Below, one piece after another: positions 43,106 through 52,278 of a DNA stretch of 64,000 bases (positions are counted from its first letter, which is position 1; each line of letters starts with the position of its first letter). This DNA comes from Actinomycetota bacterium (lineage in GTDB: Bacteria; Actinomycetota; AC-67): contig JBAZZY010000008.1 of assembly GCA_041658565.1 (NCBI GenBank), forward strand, positions 38,936-102,935, in the 5' to 3' direction. Made by a program: the position numbers and the translations under genes. Below the pieces are notes generated by a model, which made no database searches, was not told where the DNA came from, and saw only the letters and a list, made by a program, of their open reading frames with translations.

Positions 43106-45820
43106 GTGCGTCGCACGTTGTCGTCTGTTCTTGTTCTGTTCCTTTGCGCAGCCGGGCCTTTCGGCTGGGTCGCATTCGGTCCGGCAGCAAAGGCCGGAGC
43201 CGTTCAGCTTTCCACCTTGCCGACGCAGGTACAGATTCAGCCCGTCGGCGACCCGGTCAACGGCGGAACCGGTCAGTTGCCGGTCTCGATCGCAGTCTCC
43301 CCCGATGGGCGCACTGCGGTCACGGCCGACTCCGGCCCCTCCAAGTCTCTGACGGTTCTGGACATCACCACGCGGGAAGTCGTCCAGCGAATCGACCTGC
43401 AACCGGCAGGTGACGCTCTGTACAACGGCCTGGTCTGGCAAGGCCCGAACCGCTTCTACGCGGCCGGCGGACCCTCCGGCCAGGTCTACGTCTACGACCG
43501 ATCCGCCGACGGGAGTTTCGCGCGCACTACAGCCTTCACCGCTGGTCGCTACATCGCGGCATTGGCCCTGAACGATGGGGACCTTCTCGCAATCGACCAA
43601 GACGCGGGCACGCTTGTGGCGCTGGACCCCGAAGGCGGAACCATCAAGGGCACGGCCGTCGTCGGCGACCACCCCGAGGACGTCGCCTTCTCCGCCGATG
43701 GCACGAAAGGCTGGGTGTCCAACTGGGGCGCCAAGACCATCTCGGTCGTGCTTCACCCGGCCCCTGGCGTCTACGTCCCCGCGGGCGTCGAGGCCAACCG
43801 TGCCGGTTCCTTCGGCGACACGCGCGACTACACGATTCCCGGCGGCGTCACCGCCGGCACGCAGATCGAGGTCGGCGACCACCCGTCGGACTTGTTGCTC
43901 TCGCCCGACGGAAAGCGCCTGTACGTCACTAACGGCAACGACGACACGGTGTCGGTAATCGACACCGCGACCGATCGCGTCGTGACGACGATCGACATGG
44001 CGCCGTACCCGAACGCACCCAAGAGCACCGCGCCCCAAGGCCTTGCCATCAGCCCGGACGGAGCGACGCTCTACGTCGCCAACGGTGGAAACAACGACGT
44101 GGCCGTCGTGGACACAGCGACGGCGAAGGTCCAGGGCTTGATTCCCGCGGGGTGGTATCCGTCGGCACTGGCGCTGACGGACGAAGAACTCGTGATCGTG
44201 AACGCCAAGGGAGACGGCCCGCTCGTCGGCTACAACGCTGATTGCAACTGCTACTCGGGTGGTGCCGACCCGCGCGGATCGGTCTACGTCCTGCCGCTCT
44301 CCGACATCACCACGAACCTCGGCGCCTGGACCGACGACGTGATGGAGTACAACCGCTTCGACACGCGCCCCGGCGACATCTCGCTCCCGAAGGACCACCC
44401 ACTCGGAAACGTCAAGAAGGTCATCTACGTCGTGCGCGAGAACAAGACCTTCGACCAGGAGTTCAGTGACATCGAGGGGGCCGACGCGGATCCCGAGCTT
44501 CTGCGCTACGGGCGCGAGATCACGCCGAACAGCCACGCGATGGCCGAGCGCTGGACACTGCTCGACAACTTCCACGTAAACACCGAGACCTCGATCATCG
44601 GACACCAGTTCTCCAGCGCCGGGCAACTCTCGGACTACACGCAGCGCACGTTCGGAAACACGTTGCTGTGGACGGGCTCAAACCAGGGACGGATCCCCGA
44701 CGAAGGCATCCAGGAGATCTCGTACCCGAACTCCGGATACCTGGTGGACAACGCGCGCCGGCACGGCAAGAGCGCGCGCGTCTACGGTCTGGAAGGTGGA
44801 CGCGTGAGCGTCAGCAAGGACGCAGTCGACAAGGACGTGAACACCGTCGACTTGGCCTTCCCGCCGGGCTTCGACAACGGCGAGTACCCCGACACCTTGC
44901 GCGTGCGCGAGTTCCTTCGCGACGTGAAGGTCAAAGGTCTCGCCGACTTCACCTACATCTGGCTTCCCGCCGACCACACATCGGCCGCCTGGCCCGCCAT
45001 GTACGGACCGAGAGAGATGGTCGCGTCGAACGACGTCGCAACCGGAATGGTCCTGGACTGGCTCTCGCACTCGAAGTACTGGCGCGACTCGGCGATGTTC
45101 GTCGTCGAGGACGACCCGCAGTCCGGCAAGGACCACGTGTCTCCCTACCGCTCGATCTTCATGGCCGCGTCGCCGTGGCTCAAGACCGGGCACAAGTCCT
45201 CGGAGGCATACACGATTCCCGGGTTGCTGCGGACGATGGAACTTGCGCTGGGTCTTCCCGCCATGTCGCAGAACGAGCACAGCGCAACGCCGCTGCTCGA
45301 GCTGTTCACGCAGGACGCGGACTTCTCCACCTACACAACCATCCCTGCCGACGTTCCGCCGGCGTTCAACCCGCCGGTCGGCGCATTCGCCACGCGTTCG
45401 CTTGACCTCAACTTGTCAATGGTCGATCAAGACGAGGCAGAGATAACAGAACTGCTTGAGGACATGCTCGTCCGCAATCCGATCAAGACCATCCCGATCG
45501 ACGACCGCTTCGGAAAGACGACTGCGGAGAAGTGGCGGTCCGTCATGAATCACGACGGACCGATGACCGACTTCATCCCGGCAGCGGCGGTTCCGTCCGC
45601 ATCAATGCAGAAGCGGATCGCGCGCGCAACGCTGCAGCACAAGACCGAGCCGGTCGCACCCGAGGACGAACTCGCGGAGCTTCACGAGTGGCTCGCCGAG
45701 ACCCGGGCGGAGCGATACGAACTCGCCGCGAGCCGCGGCGCGCTCGGCGGCGGAGTCGGGCTCCTCTTGCTCGGCACCGTGTGGATCTTCGGCCGGCGCG
45801 CGCGCCGAAAGCTCGTCTGA
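43106..45820 (+). CDS. Secreted/membrane-anchored protein with beta-propeller and phosphoesterase domains
   Basis: A 904-residue protein: signal peptide (1-30), a YVTN/Lactonase-like beta-propeller (about 50-400; VAFSADGTKGW, LLLSPDGKRLYVTNGNDDTVSVIDTATDRVV), then a phosphoesterase/phospholipase C-like domain (PF04185-type; VVRENKTFDQEFSD, GHQFSSAGQLSDYTQRTFGN, WRDSAMFVVEDDPQSGKDHVSPYR), and a C-terminal transmembrane anchor near 875-895 with a basic tail. Metal-binding acidic and histidine residues are plausible but not proven. The GTG at 43106 follows GGGGGAG. Substrate unknown. Confidence 0.8.
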   Translation: MRRTLSSVLVLFLCAAGPFGWVAFGPAAKAGAVQLSTLPTQVQIQPVGDPVNGGTGQLPVSIAVSPDGRTAVTADSGPSKSLTVLDITTREVVQRIDLQPAGDALYNGLVWQGPNRFYAAGGPSGQVYVYDRSADGSFARTTAFTAGRYIAALALNDGDLLAIDQDAGTLVALDPEGGTIKGTAVVGDHPEDVAFSADGTKGWVSNWGAKTISVVLHPAPGVYVPAGVEANRAGSFGDTRDYTIPGGVTAGTQIEVGDHPSDLLLSPDGKRLYVTNGNDDTVSVIDTATDRVVTTIDMAPYPNAPKSTAPQGLAISPDGATLYVANGGNNDVAVVDTATAKVQGLIPAGWYPSALALTDEELVIVNAKGDGPLVGYNADCNCYSGGADPRGSVYVLPLSDITTNLGAWTDDVMEYNRFDTRPGDISLPKDHPLGNVKKVIYVVRENKTFDQEFSDIEGADADPELLRYGREITPNSHAMAERWTLLDNFHVNTETSIIGHQFSSAGQLSDYTQRTFGNTLLWTGSNQGRIPDEGIQEISYPNSGYLVDNARRHGKSARVYGLEGGRVSVSKDAVDKDVNTVDLAFPPGFDNGEYPDTLRVREFLRDVKVKGLADFTYIWLPADHTSAAWPAMYGPREMVASNDVATGMVLDWLSHSKYWRDSAMFVVEDDPQSGKDHVSPYRSIFMAASPWLKTGHKSSEAYTIPGLLRTMELALGLPAMSQNEHSATPLLELFTQDADFSTYTTIPADVPPAFNPPVGAFATRSLDLNLSMVDQDEAEITELLEDMLVRNPIKTIPIDDRFGKTTAEKWRSVMNHDGPMTDFIPAAAVPSASMQKRIARATLQHKTEPVAPEDELAELHEWLAETRAERYELAASRGALGGGVGLLLLGTVWIFGRRARRKLV

Positions 45821-45850
45821 GTTTCCGGCGGCGACAACGACGTCGTTCGC

Positions 45851-46192
45851 TCAGGCTCCGGCAGCGCGCCGTTGTGGCGCGCCGGATCTCGGTGTCCTGA
45901 TCGACCGCTTCTTCTTCGACGCTACATCACCGGCCGGCTTGCGCTTCGTCCCGTGTGTCTCGCACTCAAGCCGGTCGAGAACCCACTCGCGGAGCATCGT
46001 CCTCGGGGGTTCGCCGCGCGCAGCCGCGACCTCCTCGAGTTCGGCGATTCGAGCGACCGGAATACGGATCGAATAGACCTGCCCGACCTCGCCCTCAGGT
46101 TTTGGTGGGCGACCGAAGCGACGAAGCCGCTGCTCCTTCGTGCGCTCCGCGAGTTCGGCGACTTCCTCAAGCTTATTGTGAATGTCCTTCAT
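45851..46192 (-). CDS. Antitoxin-like ribbon-helix-helix protein
   Basis: A 113-residue basic protein. The segment QVYSIRIPVARIAELEEVAAARGEP with TMLREWVLDRL fits a ribbon-helix-helix motif. ATG at 46192 follows AGGAGGGG and lies 20 bp inside the upstream toxin-like gene. The C-terminal tail is Lys/Arg-rich. Confidence 0.6.
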   Translation of the reverse strand: MKDIHNKLEEVAELAERTKEQRLRRFGRPPKPEGEVGQVYSIRIPVARIAELEEVAAARGEPPRTMLREWVLDRLECETHGTKRKPAGDVASKKKRSIRTPRSGAPQRRAAGA

Positions 46193-46541
46193 CGCCCCTC
46201 CTTTGCTGCTCGTAATCCCGGACGTTGCGTTCGTTGGCGACGCAAGCAGATGCGCCCCACCACTCTCCTGATGTCGGCATGTCGTCCTTGGGAACGAGCC
46301 ACACCTTGAGCACAGACCCGGTTCGCTCGCAAGAGCCAAGTACCACGATCGAGCCTTCGCCTGCGACATCCACCAGACGGTCCGGATCGAGCGCGGCCTC
46401 GGTGGCCCAGCCCGGCTCGACATCCAAGTCACCCCGTCGGCGCGTCGAGCGCGTACGGATATGTTCGGCGCGATGGATCCAATCCACAGCAAGGATCGGC
46501 AGTTCCTCTATCAAGATCCCTTGAAACCGTGCCTCAGACAC
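46173..46541 (-). CDS. BrnT-like toxin candidate of a type II toxin-antitoxin pair
   Basis: A 122-residue protein with WIHRAEHIRTRS, ATEAALDPDRLV, VVLGSCERTGSVLKVWLVP and CVANERNVRDY in the order of BrnT-type toxins (W-x-H-I, DP-x-R, VLG-x-T, and a C-terminal A-x-R-D-Y). It overlaps the downstream antitoxin-like gene by 20 bp. GTG at 46541. The GTAGT/ACTAC inverted repeat just upstream (46551-46566) may be its operator. Family assignment is moderate. Confidence 0.5.
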   Translation of the reverse strand: MSEARFQGILIEELPILAVDWIHRAEHIRTRSTRRRGDLDVEPGWATEAALDPDRLVDVAGEGSIVVLGSCERTGSVLKVWLVPKDDMPTSGEWWGASACVANERNVRDYEQQRRGDEGHSQ

Positions 46542-46663
46542 ATCTTTATCGTAGTACCAGAACTACGAGCAGTCCATGGCTCAAGGGCGAGGAAATTCTC
46601 GAACCCCTCAGCCGGCGCGCGCCGGCTGCCGCGCCGGGCTGAGCGCCTGTATGTTGTTGGTCG

Positions 46664-47731
46664 ATGCGGTTGATTCGAAGCGGCGACACCGGCGAGCGCG
46701 TTCGCGACGTGCAGCAGCGACTTGCCGCGCTGAAGTACACCATCCCGTCCGACGAACGCGGCGGCACGTTCGGCGAGGGAACGCACGCCGCCGTGCGTGC
46801 GTTCCAGCAAGCGCGCGGACTTCTCGTCGACGGGATCGTCGGCGATGATTCGTGGCGGGAACTGGTGGAGGCCTCCCGTCACCTGGGTGACCGAGTGCTG
46901 TATTTGCGCGCGCCCAACTTGCGCGGCGACGACGTGCGGGAGTTGCAGGACCGACTCGCAACGCTTGGGTTTGACGTCGGCCGCATCGACGGGATCTTTG
47001 GCCTGGGGACGCAAAAGGCCGTGCGTGAGTTCCAGAGCAACTACGGAATCCCCGATGACGGCATCGTCGCCGATGCGACGATCCGCGCGCTCAAGGGCCT
47101 GCCCCAGCTATCCGGCGATACACCGTCGGGCGCGCTGCGTGAGCGCGAGACGCTGCGGCGGCAACCCCGCTCGCTGGCCGGGCTCCGGGTAGCCCTCGAC
47201 CCCGGTCATGGACCCGACGATCCCGGCAACATCGGCTCGGCAGGATTGCGCGAAGACATATGGTGCTTCGGGCTCGCCCACCAGCTGGACGCCGCACTCT
47301 CGGCGGCCGGCGCGCATGTGTTCCTAACCCGCGGAGAGAGCGCGTCGCCTGCGGAGCGCGAACGCGCGCGCCTGGCCAACGCGCTCGAAGCAGACGTCTA
47401 CCTCTCCTTGCACCTGGGCGGTGGACCTTCGAGTGCGCGCGGCGCTGCGGCCTTCTACTTCGGCCACGAACGGTTCCACTCCGCCGCCGGCCTGCAACTG
47501 GCCGAACTTCTGCTCGAGCACGTGTGCGCTCTTGGCATCATCGACGCACGCACGCACGCAAAGACTTTCCCCGTGCTTCGCGAGACACGCATGCCTGCCG
47601 TCGTCCTCGAGCCCGGCTACGCGACCAACTCCGATGAGGAGTCGTTGCTCGCCGATGCGGAGTTCCAGGCCAACCTGACCGTCGCGATCGTCGAAGCGCT
47701 GGCTCGCTTCGCGCGCGCGCCGGCGGACTAA
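46664..47731 (+). CDS. cwlM: CwlM-like N-acetylmuramoyl-L-alanine amidase-fold protein
   Basis: A 355-residue protein with two peptidoglycan-binding_1 domains (about 1-70 and 78-145) and an amidase_3 domain: zinc ligands in DPGHG (His182), GLREDIW (Glu197) and SLHLGG (His250) and the catalytic Glu in VVLEPGYATN (Glu316) are all present. It lacks a signal peptide, as in mycobacterial CwlM (Rv3915), where the protein regulates MurA rather than cutting peptidoglycan in the cytoplasm. Here catalysis cannot be excluded. Confidence 0.86.
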   Translation: MRLIRSGDTGERVRDVQQRLAALKYTIPSDERGGTFGEGTHAAVRAFQQARGLLVDGIVGDDSWRELVEASRHLGDRVLYLRAPNLRGDDVRELQDRLATLGFDVGRIDGIFGLGTQKAVREFQSNYGIPDDGIVADATIRALKGLPQLSGDTPSGALRERETLRRQPRSLAGLRVALDPGHGPDDPGNIGSAGLREDIWCFGLAHQLDAALSAAGAHVFLTRGESASPAERERARLANALEADVYLSLHLGGGPSSARGAAAFYFGHERFHSAAGLQLAELLLEHVCALGIIDARTHAKTFPVLRETRMPAVVLEPGYATNSDEESLLADAEFQANLTVAIVEALARFARAPAD

Positions 47732-47732
47732 T

Positions 47733-48353
47733 TCACCGAGCCTTGTGCGGCAGCGGTTCCGCCGAGAACATCGATTCGAGGAATGCCTCGACCGCCGCCT
47801 CCACGTTCTTGCCCAGCTTCCCGAGCGAACCCAGGTCCAGGCGATACAGCGGAAACCGCGGGTGATCCCGCTTAACACGAAAACCGATCGCCTCCAAAAA
47901 CGCGCCGGGCATGATGCATGCCTCGGCCTGCCACCCGCGATCCCCGTAAGCCTCAACTGCCTTCTTGCCGCGCGCCTTTGCTTCCTTCAGCACGGCAAGC
48001 ACCAATGCCTTGCCGATCCCGGCGTCGCCGAACTCCGGCAAAACCCGAATGACGGCAAGGAATAGCGCGTCTTTCGAGATGCGCAGCGGAAAGACGTCGG
48101 CGCCGTGGAACATCTCCGGCGCGCCGCACAGCGCGAACCCTGCGGACCTCCCGTCGACGTAACAGACCTTCCCCGCCGAACCGTGAGTCAGCGACACCTC
48201 GGAGGTCCACGCTTCTTTTTCAAAGTCGCCGTCGTGCGCACCCAAAGTCAGTGCGCGATCGGCCGGAGCCAGCTCCCAAAACACACACCCCCGGCACGGC
48301 CGCGGGATGTCGTCGATCGTGGTGTGAGTCAGTTCCCGGATCTCGCGCGCCAC
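47733..48353 (-). CDS. GNAT family acetyltransferase
   Basis: A 206-residue GNAT-like protein: AVIRVLPEFGDAGIGKALVLAVLKEAKARG has the AcCoA-binding loop (R/Q-x-x-G-x-G/A pattern: DAGIGKAL), followed by EAYGDRG and FLEAIGFRVKRDHPRFPLYRLDL. A CxxC-like pair (PRPCRGCVFWE) lies at the N-terminus. GTG at 48353 with AGGGG upstream; 25 bp overlap with the small membrane protein gene before it. A GNAT gene occupies the same place in mycobacteria (Rv3916c). Confidence 0.85.
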   Translation of the reverse strand: MAREIRELTHTTIDDIPRPCRGCVFWELAPADRALTLGAHDGDFEKEAWTSEVSLTHGSAGKVCYVDGRSAGFALCGAPEMFHGADVFPLRISKDALFLAVIRVLPEFGDAGIGKALVLAVLKEAKARGKKAVEAYGDRGWQAEACIMPGAFLEAIGFRVKRDHPRFPLYRLDLGSLGKLGKNVEAAVEAFLESMFSAEPLPHKAR

Positions 48354-48493
48354 CGGCGCACCCCTGTCGAAGGTGAGTTCCCTTTCTGCTTCACCGAGAA
48401 CACGGCGACGAGCAACCCCAGAGCAGCGCCGAGCGCCGAAGCCACAATCGCGCGCCGCCCCTCGCTTCCTTCGGCGAACGCGCGGTGTTTCAT
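48329..48493 (-). CDS. Small single-pass membrane protein (54 residues)
   Basis: A 54-residue protein with one hydrophobic helix (about 16-34: [17 protein letters not shown]) and a basic C-terminus. The ATG at 48493 overlaps the aminotransferase stop (ATGA), and its end overlaps the GNAT start by 25 bp, so it lies in the par operon and is likely translated by coupling. Not recognised. Confidence 0.6.
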   Translation of the reverse strand: MKHRAFAEGSEGRRAIVASALGAALGLLVAVFSVKQKGNSPSTGVRRWRARSGN

Positions 48494-49659
48494 GCCCCGA
48501 GAGCCTTGCGGATTCCGCGCGTCGCCTGGCGAATGCGGTGCTCGTTTTCCACCAAAGCGAACCGCACAAAGCGATCCCCTTCGCGGCCGAACCCGATTCC
48601 CGGTGAAACTGCGACTTTGGCCTCTTTGATGAGGAACTTGGCGAACTCCAGCGAGCCGGCTTCGCGGTGCGGCTCGGGGATCTCTGCCCAGACGAACATG
48701 GTCGCTTGCGGGCTCGGGACCTTCCACCCCGCCCTCTCCAGTCCGTCGATCAGCACGTCGCGCCGTCCGCGGTACACGTCGCGGTAGGCCTTGGTCTCGG
48801 GTTCGCACTCGTTGAGTGCAATGATCGCCGCGATCTGGATCGGCTGAAAGACGCCGTAGTCCAAATAACTCTTCAGCCTGGTGAGCGCTGCGACCATCTC
48901 GGGATTGCCGAGCACGAAGGCGATCCGCCATCCGGCCATCGAGAACGACTTCGACATCGAGAATATCTCCACACCGACGTCGCGCGCGCCTGCAGCCTGC
49001 AAGAAGCTCGGCGGTTCGTACCCGTCGAATGCGAGGTCTGCGTAGGCAAAGTCGTGCACGACCATAAGCTGATGCTCGCGCGCGAACTCGACCAGCCGCT
49101 CGAAGAACGACAGATCCACGCAGGTCGTCGTCGGGTTGTGCGGGAAACTCGTGATCACCATCCGCGGGCGCGGCCACGTCCGCTCGTACGCCTCGAGCAT
49201 GTTGGCGAAGAAGTCCTGTTCGGGACCCAGCGGAACGCTGTGCACATCGGCGCCGGCCAGCGCGACCGAGAACGTGTGGATTGGATACGTCGGCTCGGGA
49301 ACCAAGCAAGTGTCCCCGGGGCCGACCAAGGTCCAGGCCATGTGGCTGATCGCTTCCTTGGCACCCATGGTTGCCAGGGCTTCGGTGTCGGGATCCAGAT
49401 CGACCCCGTAGCGGTGTCCGTACCAATCGGTGATCGCGCGCCGGAGCTTGGGAATTCCCCGGCTCATCGAGTAGCGGTGGTTGCGCGGGTTGTGCGCCGC
49501 CTCGGTCAGCTTGTCGACCACGCGCGCGGGCGTTGCTAGGTCGGGGTTGCCCATCCCCAGATCGATGATGTCTTCACCGTCGCGACGGGCCGCAGCCTTG
49601 AGTTCGTTGACGACGTTGAAGACGTAGGGAGGCAGCCGGTCGATCCGACGGAATTCCAC
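48490..49659 (-). CDS. Class I/II PLP-dependent aminotransferase (alanine-type)
   Basis: A 389-residue fold-type I aminotransferase: [22 protein letters not shown], the PLP lysine in [12 protein letters not shown], and [11 protein letters not shown]. It resembles the AlaA/YfdZ-type alanine transaminases (glutamate/pyruvate). GTG at 49659 overlaps the parB stop (TAGTG); an alternative longer frame upstream is just the parB shadow. Its place inside the parAB operon is unusual. Confidence 0.85.
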   Translation of the reverse strand: MEFRRIDRLPPYVFNVVNELKAAARRDGEDIIDLGMGNPDLATPARVVDKLTEAAHNPRNHRYSMSRGIPKLRRAITDWYGHRYGVDLDPDTEALATMGAKEAISHMAWTLVGPGDTCLVPEPTYPIHTFSVALAGADVHSVPLGPEQDFFANMLEAYERTWPRPRMVITSFPHNPTTTCVDLSFFERLVEFAREHQLMVVHDFAYADLAFDGYEPPSFLQAAGARDVGVEIFSMSKSFSMAGWRIAFVLGNPEMVAALTRLKSYLDYGVFQPIQIAAIIALNECEPETKAYRDVYRGRRDVLIDGLERAGWKVPSPQATMFVWAEIPEPHREAGSLEFAKFLIKEAKVAVSPGIGFGREGDRFVRFALVENEHRIRQATRGIRKALGA

Positions 49660-50615
49660 TAGTGTTCGCGCTCCCCTTCGATGATCCGCACGATGCGATC
49701 CAGATCGGCGAAGTCCGCGTACTCGATAACCACACGGCTGCGCGCGCGCCCGGACTCCACCACGACTCGCGTCCCAAGGATATCGGAGAGCAGCATTTCC
49801 GCCTCCAAAATCCCCGCCTCGCGCGCCGCTGACGGCGTGTCTCGGCGTGCCCGAGCTCGCTCGCTCAGTCGCGCCTGTCCGCTGCCGGCCATCGCGCGCA
49901 CCATCTCCTCGGTTTGGCGCACGCTCATCTGTTCGGCGGCCACACGCACGGCGGCGCGCGCTTGCGCCCCGTGATCGGCCAACGCAGCGATCGCGCGGCC
50001 GTGCGCGGCCGAGAGCGTGCCCGAAGCGAGGCGCTGCTGCACTTCGGGAGCAAGCCCCAGTAGTCGCAACGAGTTGGTCACCGCCGCGCGACTCTTGCCG
50101 ACGCGCGCGGCGATCTCTTCGTGTGTCGCGCCGAAGTCGTCGACGAGACCTCGGTATGCCGCAGCCTCTTCCAGCGGATTTAAATCGACGCGCTGCAGGT
50201 TCTCGATCAGCGCATCCCGCAGCAAATGCTCGTCTTCGGTGTCGCGCACAACCGCGGGGATTACCTCGAGCCCGGCGCGCTGCGACGCGCGCCACCGTCG
50301 CTCGCCCGCCACCAGTTCGTACCCATGGCCCGCGCGCCGCACAATGATCGGCTGCAACAACCCGACCGACCGAATCGACGCGGCCAGTTCTTCCAGGGCC
50401 TCGTCGTCGATCGCCTGCCGCGGCTGACGCGGGTTCGGCTGGATGTCCTGCACGCGGATCTCGCGCAACTGCGGCCCGGTGGCAATGCGCGGCTCATCGG
50501 CACTGCGACTCCAGGCATCGGCGGGCGCGCGCATCCCGTCGCCGGCGGGAACACGAACTTCCTGGGGAAGCAACGCCGAAAGTCCGCGTCCGAGTCCGCC
50601 CTTAGCTTGCGTCAT
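49659..50615 (-). CDS. parB: Chromosome partitioning protein ParB
   Basis: A 318-residue ParB. It shows the CTP/clamp-loading N-terminal domain ([46 protein letters not shown]) and the helix-turn-helix ([17 protein letters not shown]). It binds parS sites and spreads on DNA near the origin. ATG at 50615 overlaps parA stop (ATGA). Two parS-like sites lie at 52167-52208. Confidence 0.95.
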   Translation of the reverse strand: MTQAKGGLGRGLSALLPQEVRVPAGDGMRAPADAWSRSADEPRIATGPQLREIRVQDIQPNPRQPRQAIDDEALEELAASIRSVGLLQPIIVRRAGHGYELVAGERRWRASQRAGLEVIPAVVRDTEDEHLLRDALIENLQRVDLNPLEEAAAYRGLVDDFGATHEEIAARVGKSRAAVTNSLRLLGLAPEVQQRLASGTLSAAHGRAIAALADHGAQARAAVRVAAEQMSVRQTEEMVRAMAGSGQARLSERARARRDTPSAAREAGILEAEMLLSDILGTRVVVESGRARSRVVIEYADFADLDRIVRIIEGEREH

Positions 50616-51532
50616 GCGCTCTCACTCCCCTTGGTGGATCCCGGCCAACGCTTTCGCACCTCGGCGGCCAGGTCACGGTATGCCGTTGCCGCGCGCGACC
50701 CGGAGTCGTAGGCAATGATCGGCTTGCCGTAGCCCGGAGCCTCCGACAGCCGAACGCTTCGCGGAATGATCGTGTTGAAGACTTTTGGCCCGAAGTGCGC
50801 GCGCACCTCTGCAACGACCTGCTCGGCGAGCTTGGTGCGCGCGTCAAACATCGTCATCGCCACGCCTCCCACTCCCAGATCCGGGTTCAGCCCCTCCCGC
50901 ACCAGGTCAAGCGTGCGCATCAGTTGACCCAGGCCCTCCAGGGCGTAGTACTCGCACTGGATCGGAACCAGCACGTGGTCGCACGCAGCCAGCGCGTTGA
51001 TGGTCAGTAAGCCTAGAGAGGGCGGCGAGTCGATGAGCACGAAGTCGTAGTCGTCGCGCACCGTCTCGAGTCCTTGGCGAAGCTTCATCTCCCGAGCAAA
51101 CGCGCTCACCAGCTCGACCTCGGCGCCGGCCAAGTCGATGGTAGACGGAACGATGCGCAGCCCCGGGGTCTCGGTGTCGAGGATCGCCTTTTCTATGGGA
51201 GTTCCTGCCAGGACTTCGTAGGTCCCACACGTTACCGCGCCCCGATCAACGCCAACGCCCGTGGAGGCATTGCCTTGCGGATCCAGATCTACCAGCAAGA
51301 CGGACGCCCCGGCCTCAGCCAGACATGCTCCGAGGTTCACCGCGGTAGTCGTCTTGCCGACGCCACCCTTTTGGTTCGTCAGCGAGAGCACAACAGTAGA
51401 TCGCCTAGGCTCTGTCGGTGATTGTTCTGGTTCTGGGGTCGGCAATGCCGTCTCCGGAGCCGGGACAGGCTTTGGAGGCGTTGGGGGCCTCGTTAGGCGG
51501 CCGAAAAACGTGCTGGGGCGGAATATATCCAT
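50612..51532 (-). CDS. parA: Chromosome partitioning ATPase ParA
   Basis: A 306-residue ParA/Soj ATPase with deviant Walker A NQKGGVGKTTT, DLDPQGNAST and IDSPPSLGLLTINAL. A Pro-rich 45-residue N-terminal extension (FGRLTRPPTPPKP) precedes the ATPase domain. It drives origin segregation with ParB. ATG at 51532, 5 bp after rsmG stop. Confidence 0.95.
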   Translation of the reverse strand: MDIFRPSTFFGRLTRPPTPPKPVPAPETALPTPEPEQSPTEPRRSTVVLSLTNQKGGVGKTTTAVNLGACLAEAGASVLLVDLDPQGNASTGVGVDRGAVTCGTYEVLAGTPIEKAILDTETPGLRIVPSTIDLAGAEVELVSAFAREMKLRQGLETVRDDYDFVLIDSPPSLGLLTINALAACDHVLVPIQCEYYALEGLGQLMRTLDLVREGLNPDLGVGGVAMTMFDARTKLAEQVVAEVRAHFGPKVFNTIIPRSVRLSEAPGYGKPIIAYDSGSRAATAYRDLAAEVRKRWPGSTKGSESA

Positions 51533-51537
51533 GGGGT

Positions 51538-52167
51538 TTAGGCGGTTCCTGCGGATTCGGCAATCATAAAGATGCGGCCCGGCGAGTCAACTCCGGCGCG
51601 GCGGACATCCATGTCGGTCACCCCGGACGGCGCAACCGCCTCGGATCCCACGGCCACCATCGACACCCCGGCGCTCGCCAAGCGCCGTAGCAGCTCCAGG
51701 GCCAACAAGGGCTCAGCGAGCGCGCGCGCTGTGGCGACGTCAAACCCAGGGGATATGTCGGACGCTCGCGCGGCGCGCACATCCACGTTGGCCAATCCCA
51801 GCCGCGTAACCTGCAGGTCCAGGAACCCAGCCCGGCGTTGCTGCGGCTCGACCAACTGAAACGACGTCTCCGCATAGCAAATCCCGAGCACCATTCCAGG
51901 GAAGCCGGCTCCCGACCCGACGTCCACCCACGTTTCCCCAGGTTGTGGAGCATGCGCGAGGGCAAACAACAGCGAGTCGGCTGTGTGCCGGGAAAGGACG
52001 TGGCCGCGGTCTGCGGCGGAGATCAGCCCGAGCCTGTCCGCTTCGGCTTCGACCGCATCGGCGTGAGCCAGCAGCGGTGACAGCAGAGTGACGGGGAGCC
52101 CGAGTTCCCACAGCAACGCAGAGACAGCAGCGACGTCCTCACCTGCAATAAGTGGGGACGGGCTCAT
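51538..52167 (-). CDS. rsmG: 16S rRNA m7G527 methyltransferase RsmG
   Basis: A 209-residue SAM methyltransferase with the RsmG motif WVDVGSGAGFPGMVLGI; it modifies G527 of 16S rRNA. I chose the ATG at 52167 (MSPSPLIAG); an upstream ATG at 52209 is in frame, but the 14 codons between them are exactly the two parS-like sites and add a poor N-terminus. Confidence 0.92.
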   Translation of the reverse strand: MSPSPLIAGEDVAAVSALLWELGLPVTLLSPLLAHADAVEAEADRLGLISAADRGHVLSRHTADSLLFALAHAPQPGETWVDVGSGAGFPGMVLGICYAETSFQLVEPQQRRAGFLDLQVTRLGLANVDVRAARASDISPGFDVATARALAEPLLALELLRRLASAGVSMVAVGSEAVAPSGVTDMDVRRAGVDSPGRIFMIAESAGTA

Positions 52168-52182
52168 GTTTCTCGTGGAACA
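52167..52182. other. parS-like site 1
   Basis: TGTTTCTCGTGGAACA differs at two positions from consensus TGTTTCACGTGAAACA. It sits at the rsmG start and 550-700 bp from the parAB genes, the expected place for ParB binding. Confidence 0.8.
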
Positions 52183-52192
52183 TCGGCAGCCA

Positions 52193-52208
52193 TGTTTCTC
52201 GTGGAACA
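52193..52208. other. parS-like site 2
   Basis: An identical TGTTTCTCGTGGAACA copy, 26 bp from the first. Tandem parS sites near the origin are common. Confidence 0.8.
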
Positions 52209-52278
52209 TGGTACGCCAGGAAACAGAAGAGCCCCGTTAGGTCGGAGCCCGAACCAGGAGAAGGGAGCGCGGCCTGCC

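Noticed and set aside
51538..52209. rsmG starting at the upstream ATG (52209)
   Set aside because: The extra 14 codons correspond to the two parS-like sites and do not resemble RsmG N-termini.
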